Assembly (NCBI GenBank): GCA_034435675.1
Contig: DAOTWP010000268.1
Span: 1-48,474 of the forward strand
Direction of reading: 5' to 3'
Source: DAOTWP01 sp034435675
GTDB lineage: Bacteria > Chloroflexota > Anaerolineae > Aggregatilineales > Phototrophicaceae
Length of the DNA stretch: 48,474 nucleotides
Shown: in pieces, positions 1-6,718 of the stretch
Layout: every line of letters begins with the position of its first letter
Position numbering within the stretch: position 1 is the first letter of the stretch
Position numbers and translations under genes: made by a program
The notes under the pieces: model-generated
Database searches by the model: none
Told to the model about the DNA's origin: nothing
Seen by the model: only the letters and a program-made list of their open reading frames with translations

Positions 1-51
1 GCGCTGCTGCCGGCGATATTGCTGGCGCAGATTATCAGCACCGGCGGCTGA
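1..51 (+). CDS. C-terminal end of an unidentified upstream protein (partial)
   Basis: From the first base an open frame runs 16 codons to a TGA at 49-51. The visible tail is hydrophobic (ALLPAILLAQIISTGG), so it could be the last membrane segment of a membrane protein. Too little is present to name a family. It ends about 90 bases before minC and lies on the same strand. That it is coding is inferred from the open frame and composition only. Confidence 0.4.
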   Translation, partial: ALLPAILLAQIISTGG

Positions 52-142
52 GCGCTGACGGGCACAAATGGCACACTTTTCGAAAACGTGTATCATCATA
101 GTTAAATAGATTACAATATCTACCGAATTGGCGTCACGGAAT

Positions 143-853
143 ATGGGCACGGTTATGGCGGAACAATCCATTATCACGATCAGGGGCATTAAAGAGGGCT
201 TGCTAGTCGCCATCAGCCCAACCGAAGAGTGGCTCCTGCTGATGACCGAGCTGGCTGCCCGGCTGGATGAAAACGCCAAATTCTATGCTGGCGCGCGGGT
301 GACTGTGGATTTTGCCGAACGCCCCGTACCCAGACACGAAATGTCCTCGCTGAAGGCGCTGCTGGAACGGCGCGGTATGGTGTTCTGGGCAGTGGTCAGC
401 GGCAGCGATACCACGATCACGGCGGCAAACGCCCTGGACATCAAGACTTCAGCAACAACGCAGATCACCGTTCCGGGACGGGCAAGCAGTTCGCAGGAAC
501 AATTGTATTCGTCGGAAGAAGAGGGCATGCCGGGCGTCATGCTGCGGCGCACCTTGCGCTCAGGACGCACCGTCCACAGCGCAGGGCATGTGGTGGTGTT
601 TGGGGATGTCAATCCTGGCGCGCAGATTATCGCCGCCGGGGATGTGGTGGTCTGGGGCAAACTGCGCGGTAATGTGCATGCCGGGGTTGAAGGCGACGAA
701 ACAGCGGTGGTCTGTGCGCTGGATATGATGCCGACGCAGCTGCGTATCGCGCACCATATAGTCACCTCGCCCAAAGATCGCCGCCGGAGACCGCGCCCGG
801 AAATTGCGCTGATTCGTAACAATCAAATCGTCGTGGAAGCCTGGACGAAATAA
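143..853 (+). CDS. minC: Septum site-determining protein MinC
   Basis: MinC is the FtsZ-inhibiting part of the Min system; with membrane-bound MinD it blocks division septa away from midcell. The protein has the usual two-part form: an N-terminal FtsZ-interacting domain and, from about residue 130, a C-terminal beta-helix domain that binds MinD and dimerises. In that domain the run GRTVHSAGHVVVFGDVNPGA followed by AAGDVVVWGKLRG is typical of the family. The frame also offers a TTG at 128 and an ATG at 155. I chose ATG 143 (236 residues) because a TACAAT -10-like box at 112-117 would leave only a few bases of leader for the TTG; no strong ribosome binding site decides it. minD starts 13 bases downstream, so minC-minD-minE form one operon. 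Confidence 0.9.
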   Translation: MGTVMAEQSIITIRGIKEGLLVAISPTEEWLLLMTELAARLDENAKFYAGARVTVDFAERPVPRHEMSSLKALLERRGMVFWAVVSGSDTTITAANALDIKTSATTQITVPGRASSSQEQLYSSEEEGMPGVMLRRTLRSGRTVHSAGHVVVFGDVNPGAQIIAAGDVVVWGKLRGNVHAGVEGDETAVVCALDMMPTQLRIAHHIVTSPKDRRRRPRPEIALIRNNQIVVEAWTK

Positions 854-866
854 CGACGGAGTAATC

Positions 867-1664
867 ATGGGGGCACAGGTTATCACCATCACTTCGGGGA
901 AAGGCGGCGTGGGCAAAACCACGACCACCGCCAATCTCGGTGTTGCGCTGGCACGCTTTAACAAGCGTGTGGTAGTCATTGACGGAGACATCGGTCTGCG
1001 TAATCTGGATGTGGTGATGGGGCTGGAAAACCGCATCGTCTACGATCTGGTGGACATCGTGGAAGGACGCTGCAAAATCCGCCAGGCGTTGATTAAGCAT
1101 AAACAGCTCCCCGAGCTGTACTTGATTCCCGCGTCGCAAAGCCGGGACAAGAATGCCGTTAGCCCGGAGGATATGATTCAGATTACGGATAAGCTGCGCC
1201 CCGAATTTGACTATGTGCTGATCGACTCTCCGGCAGGCATTGAGCGCGGTTTTCGTAACGCCGTCGCGCCCGCCGATGAGGTGCTGATTGTCACCAACCC
1301 GGAAGTTTCTGCCGTGCGCGATGCAGACCGGATTATCGGACTGCTTGAAGCGCACAATAAGGGTCCAGGCAGGTTAATTCTCAACCGGGTCAAGGCAGAG
1401 ATGGTCAAGCGCGGCGACATGCTTTCGGCAGATGATGTAGTGGATATTCTGGCGATCAAGTTGATCGGCATCGTGCCAGAAGATGAAGGGGTCATCACGG
1501 CTAGCAACAGCGGAGTGCCGATAACGTTGAACGAAAACTCGCGCGCAGGAACAGCATTTCGGGATATTGCCCGGCGGCTGATGGGTGAAGATCTGCCCAT
1601 TGTGCAGCCGGAGCAGTCTACGGGCTTCTTCCAGCGCATCGCGCGGCTGTTCGGACAGTCGTAA
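867..1664 (+). CDS. minD: Septum site-determining protein MinD (ATPase)
   Basis: MinD is a ParA/MinD-family ATPase that binds the membrane in its ATP-bound dimer form, recruits MinC and is released by MinE. The deviant Walker A motif TSGKGGVGKTTTTANLG lies at residues 8-24, and VVVIDGDIGLRNLD and YVLIDSPAGIERG are the following switch/Walker B motifs. The C-terminus GFFQRIARLFGQS is a short amphipathic helix of the type that anchors MinD to membrane. Length (265 residues) is normal. The ATG at 867 has GGAG five bases upstream. It lies between minC (13-base gap) and minE (17-base gap). Confidence 0.97.
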   Translation: MGAQVITITSGKGGVGKTTTTANLGVALARFNKRVVVIDGDIGLRNLDVVMGLENRIVYDLVDIVEGRCKIRQALIKHKQLPELYLIPASQSRDKNAVSPEDMIQITDKLRPEFDYVLIDSPAGIERGFRNAVAPADEVLIVTNPEVSAVRDADRIIGLLEAHNKGPGRLILNRVKAEMVKRGDMLSADDVVDILAIKLIGIVPEDEGVITASNSGVPITLNENSRAGTAFRDIARRLMGEDLPIVQPEQSTGFFQRIARLFGQS

Positions 1665-1681
1665 GGTTGGGGAGGGGCAGC

Positions 1682-2062
1682 ATGAGCGGGTTCTTCGACA
1701 GGTTAATGGGACGTGGCAAGGACGGCAGCGCTGGCAAGGCGAAGGCGCGGCTGGAGTTCATTCTGGTGCATGACCGCATCAATCTGCCTCCTGAAAAACT
1801 CAACGCCATGAAGCAGGAAATTCTGCAAGTGATTTCCAAGTATGTGGATGTGCTCAACGAAAAGGTGGAGATTGCCCTGCACCAGCGGGAGCGCAGCAAC
1901 ATGATTGTCGCGGAAATCCCGTTTCTGAAAGCCACCGAAGGCGAAGAACTGCCGCTGCTGCCGGATGACGAGCAGGAAACCCGCCCAGTTGGGAGGACAA
2001 CTACGCTCGATGATACGCATCACCGCCGCCCTGACAGTGCCTTCTCGGCGGATGATGCCTGA
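1682..2062 (+). CDS. minE: Cell division topological specificity factor MinE, with C-terminal extension
   Basis: MinE stimulates the MinD ATPase and drives MinCD off the membrane at midcell. After the N-terminal membrane-targeting stretch (MSGFFDRLMGR) comes the MinD-contact region ARLEFILVHDR and the dimerisation domain with ILQVISKYVDV. The ATG at 1682 follows a GGGGAGGGG ribosome binding site; a TTG 15 bases upstream lies before that site. At 126 residues it is longer than the usual 80-90; the extra ~40 C-terminal residues are polar and acidic (LPLLPDDEQE, PDSAFSADDA) and look disordered. Its TGA stop lies inside the first unit of a 12-bp tandem repeat. Confidence 0.93.
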   Translation: MSGFFDRLMGRGKDGSAGKAKARLEFILVHDRINLPPEKLNAMKQEILQVISKYVDVLNEKVEIALHQRERSNMIVAEIPFLKATEGEELPLLPDDEQETRPVGRTTTLDDTHHRRPDSAFSADDA

Positions 2063-2097
2063 GCCGAAGCCTGAGCCGAAGCCTGAGCCGAAGCCTG
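2057..2097 (+). repeat. 12-bp tandem repeat (3.4 units) starting at the minE stop codon
   Basis: The unit GCCTGAGCCGAA occurs three times without change at 2057-2068, 2069-2080 and 2081-2092, followed by GCCTG. The first unit contains the TGA stop of minE (2060-2062). Read in a different frame the repeat would encode a Glu-Pro-Lys-Pro run, but that frame has no supported start. Confidence 0.95.
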
Positions 2098-2133
2098 CAC
2101 CGCCAGCCGCATCTGCACTTTGGCAGACCGCAT

Positions 2134-2161
2134 TTGACTCCCCCGCCGTGTTCTGTATAAT
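2134..2161 (+). promoter_or_regulatory. Promoter of rodA
   Basis: TTGACT at 2134-2139 and TATAAT at 2156-2161 are separated by 16 bases, close to the sigma-70/SigA consensus. The expected transcript start near 2168 gives a leader of about 27 bases to the rodA ATG at 2195, so rodA can be transcribed separately from minCDE. Confidence 0.8.
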
Positions 2162-2194
2162 GCAGAACGCTGTATCCTGAGAACCTGAGACCGC

Positions 2195-3295
2195 ATGTAC
2201 GCTTCCTCAGAAAATATCTGGCGTCGCTTCGACTTGATCCTGTTTGGCACAACCCTGCTGCTGGTCATCATCGGGATTCTGATGATTCGCAGCGCTACGC
2301 TTGATGCTGTTGACAGCGAATTGATCAACAGCGTTCCCGACCAGATTCAATACGCGCTCATCGGGCTGACGGTGATGTTTGCGCTGGCAGCGCTGGATTA
2401 CCGCCTGCTAAGCGGTATCAACCAGTGGTTGTATCTGCTGCTGCTGGCGCTGCTGCTGTTGGTGTCCTTGCTGGGCGTGCAGGGTGATGCCGGGGCACAG
2501 CGTTGGATTGACATTGGCATCCGCATTCAGCCCTCAGAATTGGGCAAAGTCATCATCATCATTACCCTGGGCACGTATCTGGCAAAGCACTATCAGCAGA
2601 TGGACGACCTGCGCGTGGTGTTCGGTTCGTTTGTGCATGTCGCCGTGCCCTCGCTGATGGTCTTCCTTCAGCCCAACCTCGGCACAACTATCGTATTCAT
2701 GGTGCTGTGGTTCACGCTGGTCTGGGCGGCGGGACTGCGCATCAGGCACATCATGATGCTGGCACTGATTATCGCCATCGCAGCGCCGATTACCTGGTCG
2801 CAGATGCGCGAATACCAGCGCGAGCGCGTCACCACTTTCCTCAGCCCGGACCCGGAAGACCCGTCATTCTATAACATCCGGCAGGCGCTGGTCAGCGTGG
2901 GGTCGGGCGGGCTGCTTGGCAAGGGTTATGCCAATGGATCGCAGAATCGCGGGCGTTTCCTGCGCGTGCGGCATACCGACTTCATCTTCAGCGTCATAGC
3001 CGAGGAATTTGGCATGGTCGGGGCAATGGGCGTGCTGGGGTTGATCGGACTGCTGATTGCCCGCATCTTGCGCGGGGCACGCACGGCGTCTGACCCGATG
3101 GGCAGCCTGATCTGCTACGGCGTAGCAGCGGTGATCTTCTTCCAGACCTTCGTTTCGGTGGGCATGAATCTGCAAATGCTGCCTGTAACCGGATTGACTC
3201 TACCACTTATTAGCTCAGGCGGCACATCTCTATTAGCTTTCCTGATGGGTATCGGGCTGGTTCAAAGCGTGACTATGCGCAGGCGGCGCATTTGA
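2195..3295 (+). CDS. rodA: Rod shape-determining protein RodA (SEDS glycosyltransferase)
   Basis: A SEDS-family (RodA/FtsW/SpoVE) membrane glycosyltransferase that polymerises lipid II into peptidoglycan; RodA works with an elongation-phase class B PBP and MreB. The 366-residue protein is almost all membrane helices. Family motifs seen include QRWIDIGIRIQPSELGK, the loop SVGSGGLLGKGYANGSQ, HTDFIFSVIAEEFG with the conserved Asp and Glu, and the C-terminal LPVTGLTLPLISSGGTS. FtsW and SpoVE share these motifs; RodA is preferred because of the length and the absence of ftsZ/mur division-cluster neighbours. It has its own promoter and is followed directly by the gltX promoter. Confidence 0.85.
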   Translation: MYASSENIWRRFDLILFGTTLLLVIIGILMIRSATLDAVDSELINSVPDQIQYALIGLTVMFALAALDYRLLSGINQWLYLLLLALLLLVSLLGVQGDAGAQRWIDIGIRIQPSELGKVIIIITLGTYLAKHYQQMDDLRVVFGSFVHVAVPSLMVFLQPNLGTTIVFMVLWFTLVWAAGLRIRHIMMLALIIAIAAPITWSQMREYQRERVTTFLSPDPEDPSFYNIRQALVSVGSGGLLGKGYANGSQNRGRFLRVRHTDFIFSVIAEEFGMVGAMGVLGLIGLLIARILRGARTASDPMGSLICYGVAAVIFFQTFVSVGMNLQMLPVTGLTLPLISSGGTSLLAFLMGIGLVQSVTMRRRRI

Positions 3296-3299
3296 TCCC

Positions 3300-3327
3300 T
3301 TGTGAACCCCGTAACCAGCGGTACAAT
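3300..3327 (+). promoter_or_regulatory. Promoter of gltX
   Basis: TTGTGA at 3300-3305 and TACAAT at 3322-3327 have a 16-base spacer. The GTG at 3302, in frame with gltX, lies inside this -35 box, which argues against it as the translation start and supports TTG 3365. Confidence 0.65.
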
Positions 3328-3364
3328 TAGCATCAGCAGCACAATCATCACAGGAGAAGCGACT

Positions 3365-4882
3365 TTGACGGATACCACAACTGCCCCCGTGCGGGTGCGT
3401 TTTGCGCCCAGTCCTACGGGGTCGCTGCATATCGGCGGTTTACGCACGGCACTGTTCAACTGGCTGTTCGCACGGCATCACGGCGGCGCTTTTGTGCTGC
3501 GCATTGAAGACACCGACCAGAAACGGTTTGATCCAACCGCGCTGGAAACGCTCTACGACGCCCTGCGCTGGGCAGGGCTGAACTGGGATGAAGGTCCTGA
3601 TGTTGGCGGCGCATACGGACCGTATGTGCAGTCCGAACGACTGGCGCTGTACCAGCAGTGGGCGAACTGGCTGGTGGAACAGGGCAAGGCATACCGCTGC
3701 TACTGCTCATCGGAACGGCTGGAACAGGTCAACCGCGAAAAACAGGCGCGCAAGGAGCCGCCGGGCTATGACCGGCACTGCCGCAACCTCACGCCCGCAG
3801 AAACTGCCGAGCGCGAGGCACAGGGACTTAAGGCAGTCATCCGCATGAAAATGCCGCTGGACGGACAATCGACCGTGCAGGACATCGTGCGAGGTGAGGT
3901 GACGTTCGAGAACGCGCTCCAGCAGGATATGGTGCTGCTGAAATCCGACGGTTTCCCTACCTACCATCTGGCGCACGTGATTGACGACCACTTCATGCAG
4001 ATTTCGCATGTGATGCGCGCGGTGGAATGGCTGCCGTCACTGCCGCTGCATGTGCAGTTGTGGTACGCCTTTGGCTGGGAGATGCCACAGTATGCACACC
4101 TGCCGGTCATGCTCAATCCAAACGGCAAGGGCAAGATCAGCAAACGCAACCCACCCAAAGACAAATATGGCAACGTGATTCCGGTCATGGTGCATGATTA
4201 CATCCGCGAAGGCTATCTGCCGGAAGCAATGGTCAATTTCCTGACCAATATCGGCTGGAGCTTTGGCGAAGACCGCGAAGTGTTTAGCGTCCAGGAAGCA
4301 GTCGAACGCTTTGAACTGGATCGGGTTAACCCAGCAAACAGCGCCTATCCGATTGAAAAGCTGGAATGGCTCAACGGGCACTACATCAACCATATTCTCA
4401 GTGATGAGGATCTGGCAAAACGCCTGCGCCCGGTGCTGGAAGCAGCAGGGCTTGAAGTGAACATCGAGGTGCTGCTCAAGATTACGCCGCTGGTCAAGAC
4501 CCGCCTGAAAAAGCTGACCGATGTGGTTGCGCTGGCAGGCTTCTTCTTTCATGAGGAATTTGTGCCGCCCGCGCCGCAAGACATCATCCAGAAAAAGATG
4601 GATGCTGCCAGCACGGTGCGCGCGCTGCAAGAATCGCTGCGGGTGATAGCGACCCTGCCGGATTTCCAGCAGGAAACGCAACTAACGGCATTCACAGCAC
4701 TGGGCGAGGAACTCACGCTGAGCAACAGTCAGATGTTCGGGCTGCTGCGCGTGGCGGTTAGCGGGCAGAAGATTTCGACGCCAACTTTCGAGACGATGGA
4801 AATTCTCGGCAAAGCCGAATCCGTCCGCCGGATCGAACTGGCAATTCAACTGTTAAGCCCAAGTGCTAACGTCGCCCACTGA
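3365..4882 (+). CDS. gltX: Glutamate--tRNA ligase GltX
   Basis: A class I aminoacyl-tRNA synthetase that attaches glutamate to tRNA-Glu, and in non-discriminating forms also to tRNA-Gln. The HIGH-type motif is in FAPSPTGSLHIGGLRTALF near the N-terminus, and KMSKS is represented by KISKR in GKGKISKRNPP. The anticodon-binding domain follows. Length from the chosen start is 505 residues, within the family range. The start is TTG 3365, preceded by AGGAGAA at 3352-3358; the in-frame GTG 3302 falls in the promoter. A tRNA-Gln gene lies 147 bases downstream under its own promoter, a suggestive neighbour if this enzyme is non-discriminating, but the sequence alone does not decide that. Confidence 0.95.
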   Translation: MTDTTTAPVRVRFAPSPTGSLHIGGLRTALFNWLFARHHGGAFVLRIEDTDQKRFDPTALETLYDALRWAGLNWDEGPDVGGAYGPYVQSERLALYQQWANWLVEQGKAYRCYCSSERLEQVNREKQARKEPPGYDRHCRNLTPAETAEREAQGLKAVIRMKMPLDGQSTVQDIVRGEVTFENALQQDMVLLKSDGFPTYHLAHVIDDHFMQISHVMRAVEWLPSLPLHVQLWYAFGWEMPQYAHLPVMLNPNGKGKISKRNPPKDKYGNVIPVMVHDYIREGYLPEAMVNFLTNIGWSFGEDREVFSVQEAVERFELDRVNPANSAYPIEKLEWLNGHYINHILSDEDLAKRLRPVLEAAGLEVNIEVLLKITPLVKTRLKKLTDVVALAGFFFHEEFVPPAPQDIIQKKMDAASTVRALQESLRVIATLPDFQQETQLTAFTALGEELTLSNSQMFGLLRVAVSGQKISTPTFETMEILGKAESVRRIELAIQLLSPSANVAH

Positions 4883-4964
4883 ACAGTGGAACTACATGCG
4901 CGCACTTTGGGTCAGCGCTGCGAACAGCTCGGTGAATTCAAGCCGGCTGGTGGCTTAAAGAGCC

Positions 4965-4993
4965 TTGAAAAGGCGTCAGAGGCATAATATAAT
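4965..4993 (+). promoter_or_regulatory. Promoter of tRNA-Gln(CTG)
   Basis: TTGAAA at 4965-4970 and TATAAT at 4988-4993 have the optimal 17-base spacing. Transcription would begin near 5000, about 30 bases before the mature tRNA 5' end. Confidence 0.85.
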
Positions 4994-5029
4994 GCCCCCA
5001 CTGTGAAAACTCTACGCGGGTAATCACAT

Positions 5030-5100
5030 TGGGGGATAGTTCAACGGCAGAACGACGGGTTCTGGCCCCGTTAATCTTGGTTCGAATCCAGGTCCCCCAG
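5030..5100 (+). tRNA. tRNA-Gln (anticodon CTG)
   Basis: The cloverleaf folds fully: acceptor TGGGGGA (5030-5036) with TCCCCCA (5093-5099), D stem GTTC/GAAC, anticodon stem ACGGG/CCCGT around the 7-base loop TTCTGGC, T stem CTTGG/CCAGG with loop TTCGAAT, and discriminator G5100. The anticodon CTG (5062-5064) reads CAG. CCA is not encoded. The U1-A72 end pair is a known tRNA-Gln identity feature, used by GlnRS and by the GatCAB amidotransferase. Confidence 0.97.
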
Positions 5101-5136
5101 CTCACTTGGATCCAGTTTCGAACATTCTGGATGCGG

Positions 5137-5160
5137 ATCGGCGGAGACATCTCCGCCGAT
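5137..5160 (+). terminator. Strong hairpin after tRNA-Gln(CTG), probably bidirectional
   Basis: ATCGGCGGAGA (5137-5147) pairs perfectly with TCTCCGCCGAT (5150-5160) over 11 bp with a two-base loop. It is followed by TTGCGTTTG, a poor T-run. It sits between the tRNA and the convergent gene ending at 5199. Confidence 0.65.
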
Positions 5161-5198
5161 TTGCGTTTGTCGGCGATGCTTCGCGGCAGTCGCCACTG

Positions 5199-5855
5199 CT
5201 ACAGCCTGGCAGCGCCTGCCAGAAAGGCAAGCGTTCGCTCCCAAGCCAGATCTGCCGCCGCCGCGTCATACGCCTGCGTGCGGTCGGGTTCAAAGAACCA
5301 GTGTCCAGTGCCGGGGTAGTGATAGAAAGCTGCCGGACATCCGGCACGTTTGAGCGCCGCTTCCAGTAGGTTGACCTCGGAGGCGGGTTCAAACTCATCA
5401 TGCTCTGCAAAGTGCCCCAAATACGCCGCCTGCGAACCCTCATATTCACCGGGACGTGTACCGTAAAATGCCACCACAGCCCGCACGGCTTCCGGTGCAG
5501 TGACCGAAAGATCGAGCGCGAAAAACGCCCCCAGCGAAAAACCGATCACCGCCATACCCGACTCCTGCGTTCCGGCGCGTTTGCTGAGGAACGCTGCCGC
5601 TGCGGCAAGATCAGCGCGTGCCTCTCCGAGTTTGCCGAACACAGCGCCGCTGAACACTTCGGCTTCGGCAATCTGGTCGGTAACTTTGCCGTGATACAGG
5701 TCAGGCGCGAAGGCGGCATAACCGGCATCGGCAAGCCGCGTACAGACCCCCTTCACCATCTCATTCAGCCCCCACCACGCATGCAGCACCAGCACCGCAC
5801 ACCCTGTGCCCGCAGCAGGCAGCGCAAGATAACCCTCCGGTTGAACCAGCGACAT
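5199..5855 (-). CDS. Dienelactone hydrolase family protein
   Basis: An alpha/beta-hydrolase of the dienelactone hydrolase (DLH) family, probably cytoplasmic. Seen: the oxyanion segment LHAWWGLNEMVK, the nucleophile elbow GFSLGA, an acid in FAEHDEFEP and the catalytic His in GTGHWFFEP. Classical DLH has Cys at the nucleophile; here it is Ser, so a general esterase/hydrolase role is as likely as chlorocatechol breakdown. Length (218 residues) is normal. GAGAGG lies eight bases before the ATG. It is alone on this strand, convergent with tRNA-Gln and divergent from feoA; no aromatic-degradation genes are nearby. Confidence 0.85.
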   Translation of the reverse strand: MSLVQPEGYLALPAAGTGCAVLVLHAWWGLNEMVKGVCTRLADAGYAAFAPDLYHGKVTDQIAEAEVFSGAVFGKLGEARADLAAAAAFLSKRAGTQESGMAVIGFSLGAFFALDLSVTAPEAVRAVVAFYGTRPGEYEGSQAAYLGHFAEHDEFEPASEVNLLEAALKRAGCPAAFYHYPGTGHWFFEPDRTQAYDAAAADLAWERTLAFLAGAARL

Positions 5856-6197
5856 GAGCCATGCCTCTCACTTGATTGCGATATCGTCCATGATAGAACA
5901 CTTGTGCCATTCGCGCCAGTGGATGGCAGCTTTGCGTGTTGCACGTTTGTCACGATGGACTCGCCACCATACTTTGCCTATGGTTAACTTCAGTTTATAC
6001 CGGCAAAAAGTTGATTCTACAGGCATTGCAAAGACGATTCTGCGCCTATGAAAACACAATTCTCCCCCTGGTAAAGTGACATTTGGCGAATTTCAAGTGT
6101 CAAATGTCACTCATTTTCCAACTCACGCTGTTTTAGACTGACAGGAGTACGCTGCATATCCGGCAAAGAAAACAACACGAGACGGCGGTAGAACAGC
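5856..6197. other. Divergent intergenic region between the DLH gene and the feo operon
   Basis: 342 bases with no supported gene on either strand. It is more AT-rich than the flanks and must carry both divergent promoters, but I could not place a convincing -35/-10 pair. The notable structure is the inverted repeat at 6076-6110, listed separately. Confidence 0.6.
6076..6110. repeat. 10-bp inverted repeat upstream of feo operon (candidate operator)
   Basis: GTGACATTTG (6076-6085) is perfectly mirrored by CAAATGTCAC (6101-6110) across 15 bases, 88 bases before the first feoA. It has no T-run after it, so a protein-binding site is more likely than a terminator. It does not match the Fur, IdeR or FNR consensus that I know. 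Confidence 0.6.
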
Positions 6198-6434
6198 ATG
6201 AGCAACAAACCAACATTGAACCAGCTAACGGCAGGGCAAACCGCGCGCGTTACGCGGGTCGGGGGCGCGGGGGCGCTGCGTCGCCGCCTGATGGATATGG
6301 GTCTGGTCAGCGGTGTCAATGTGGAAATGCTCAAAGCCGCGCCAATGGGCGATCCGGTAGAGTATCTGGTACGCGGCTATCATCTTTCACTGCGTAAATC
6401 CGAAGCTGAACTTGTGGAGATCGAACTGTGCTAA
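6198..6434 (+). CDS. feoA: Ferrous iron transport protein FeoA (first copy)
   Basis: A small SH3-like cytosolic protein that assists the FeoB ferrous-iron permease. The 78 residues fit the family: TLNQLTAGQTARVTRV, then the typical LRRRLMDMGLVSGVNVEML and a C-terminal beta strand SLRKSEAELVEIEL. It begins the feoA-feoA-feoB-feoC-like operon and overlaps the second feoA by seven bases. The ribosome binding site is weak. Expression is probably iron-controlled; the inverted repeat at 6076-6110 is a candidate site. Confidence 0.93.
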   Translation: MSNKPTLNQLTAGQTARVTRVGGAGALRRRLMDMGLVSGVNVEMLKAAPMGDPVEYLVRGYHLSLRKSEAELVEIELC

Positions 6435-6718
6435 ACGGACGCAACAGCATCGTAACGAGTAATGTTGAACTGTCGAACTGTTTCCCGCTGACCTGCGCGG
6501 CACGGGGTGAAACCGTTGCTCTGACCGAAATCCGCGCGGGCGACAAACTGCGCCAGCGGTTGGGCGATCTGGGACTGAATATTGGCATGTGTGTGCGCAT
6601 CGTGCAGGGCGATCTCTCGGGACCGATTATTCTGGCAGTCAAGAACGACGCGCGCCTCGCTATTGGACACGGCATGGCGCAGAAAATCATGGTCACGCGC
6701 TGCAAAGGGGCACAATAG
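6428..6718 (+). CDS. feoA: Ferrous iron transport protein FeoA (second copy)
   Basis: A second FeoA-type SH3-like protein of 96 residues, with an N-terminal extension of about 25 residues before the domain. The signature region GDKLRQRLGDLGLNIGMCVR aligns with that of the first FeoA but the proteins are clearly diverged, so this is not a recent duplication. The start is GTG 6428, which overlaps the first feoA stop and has GGAG eight bases upstream. Its TAG stop touches the feoB ATG, suggesting translational coupling. Confidence 0.9.
   Translation: MLNGRNSIVTSNVELSNCFPLTCAARGETVALTEIRAGDKLRQRLGDLGLNIGMCVRIVQGDLSGPIILAVKNDARLAIGHGMAQKIMVTRCKGAQ

Noticed and set aside
1965..2180. Plus-strand frame encoding the Glu-Pro-Lys-Pro repeat over the minE end
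   Set aside because: It overlaps minE in another frame, has no ribosome binding site and continues through the rodA promoter.
5400..5987. 195-codon plus-strand open frame over the dienelactone hydrolase gene
   Set aside because: It is antisense to a clear alpha/beta-hydrolase, rich in His/Arg/Cys and without any family pattern; it is an effect of GC-rich codon bias.
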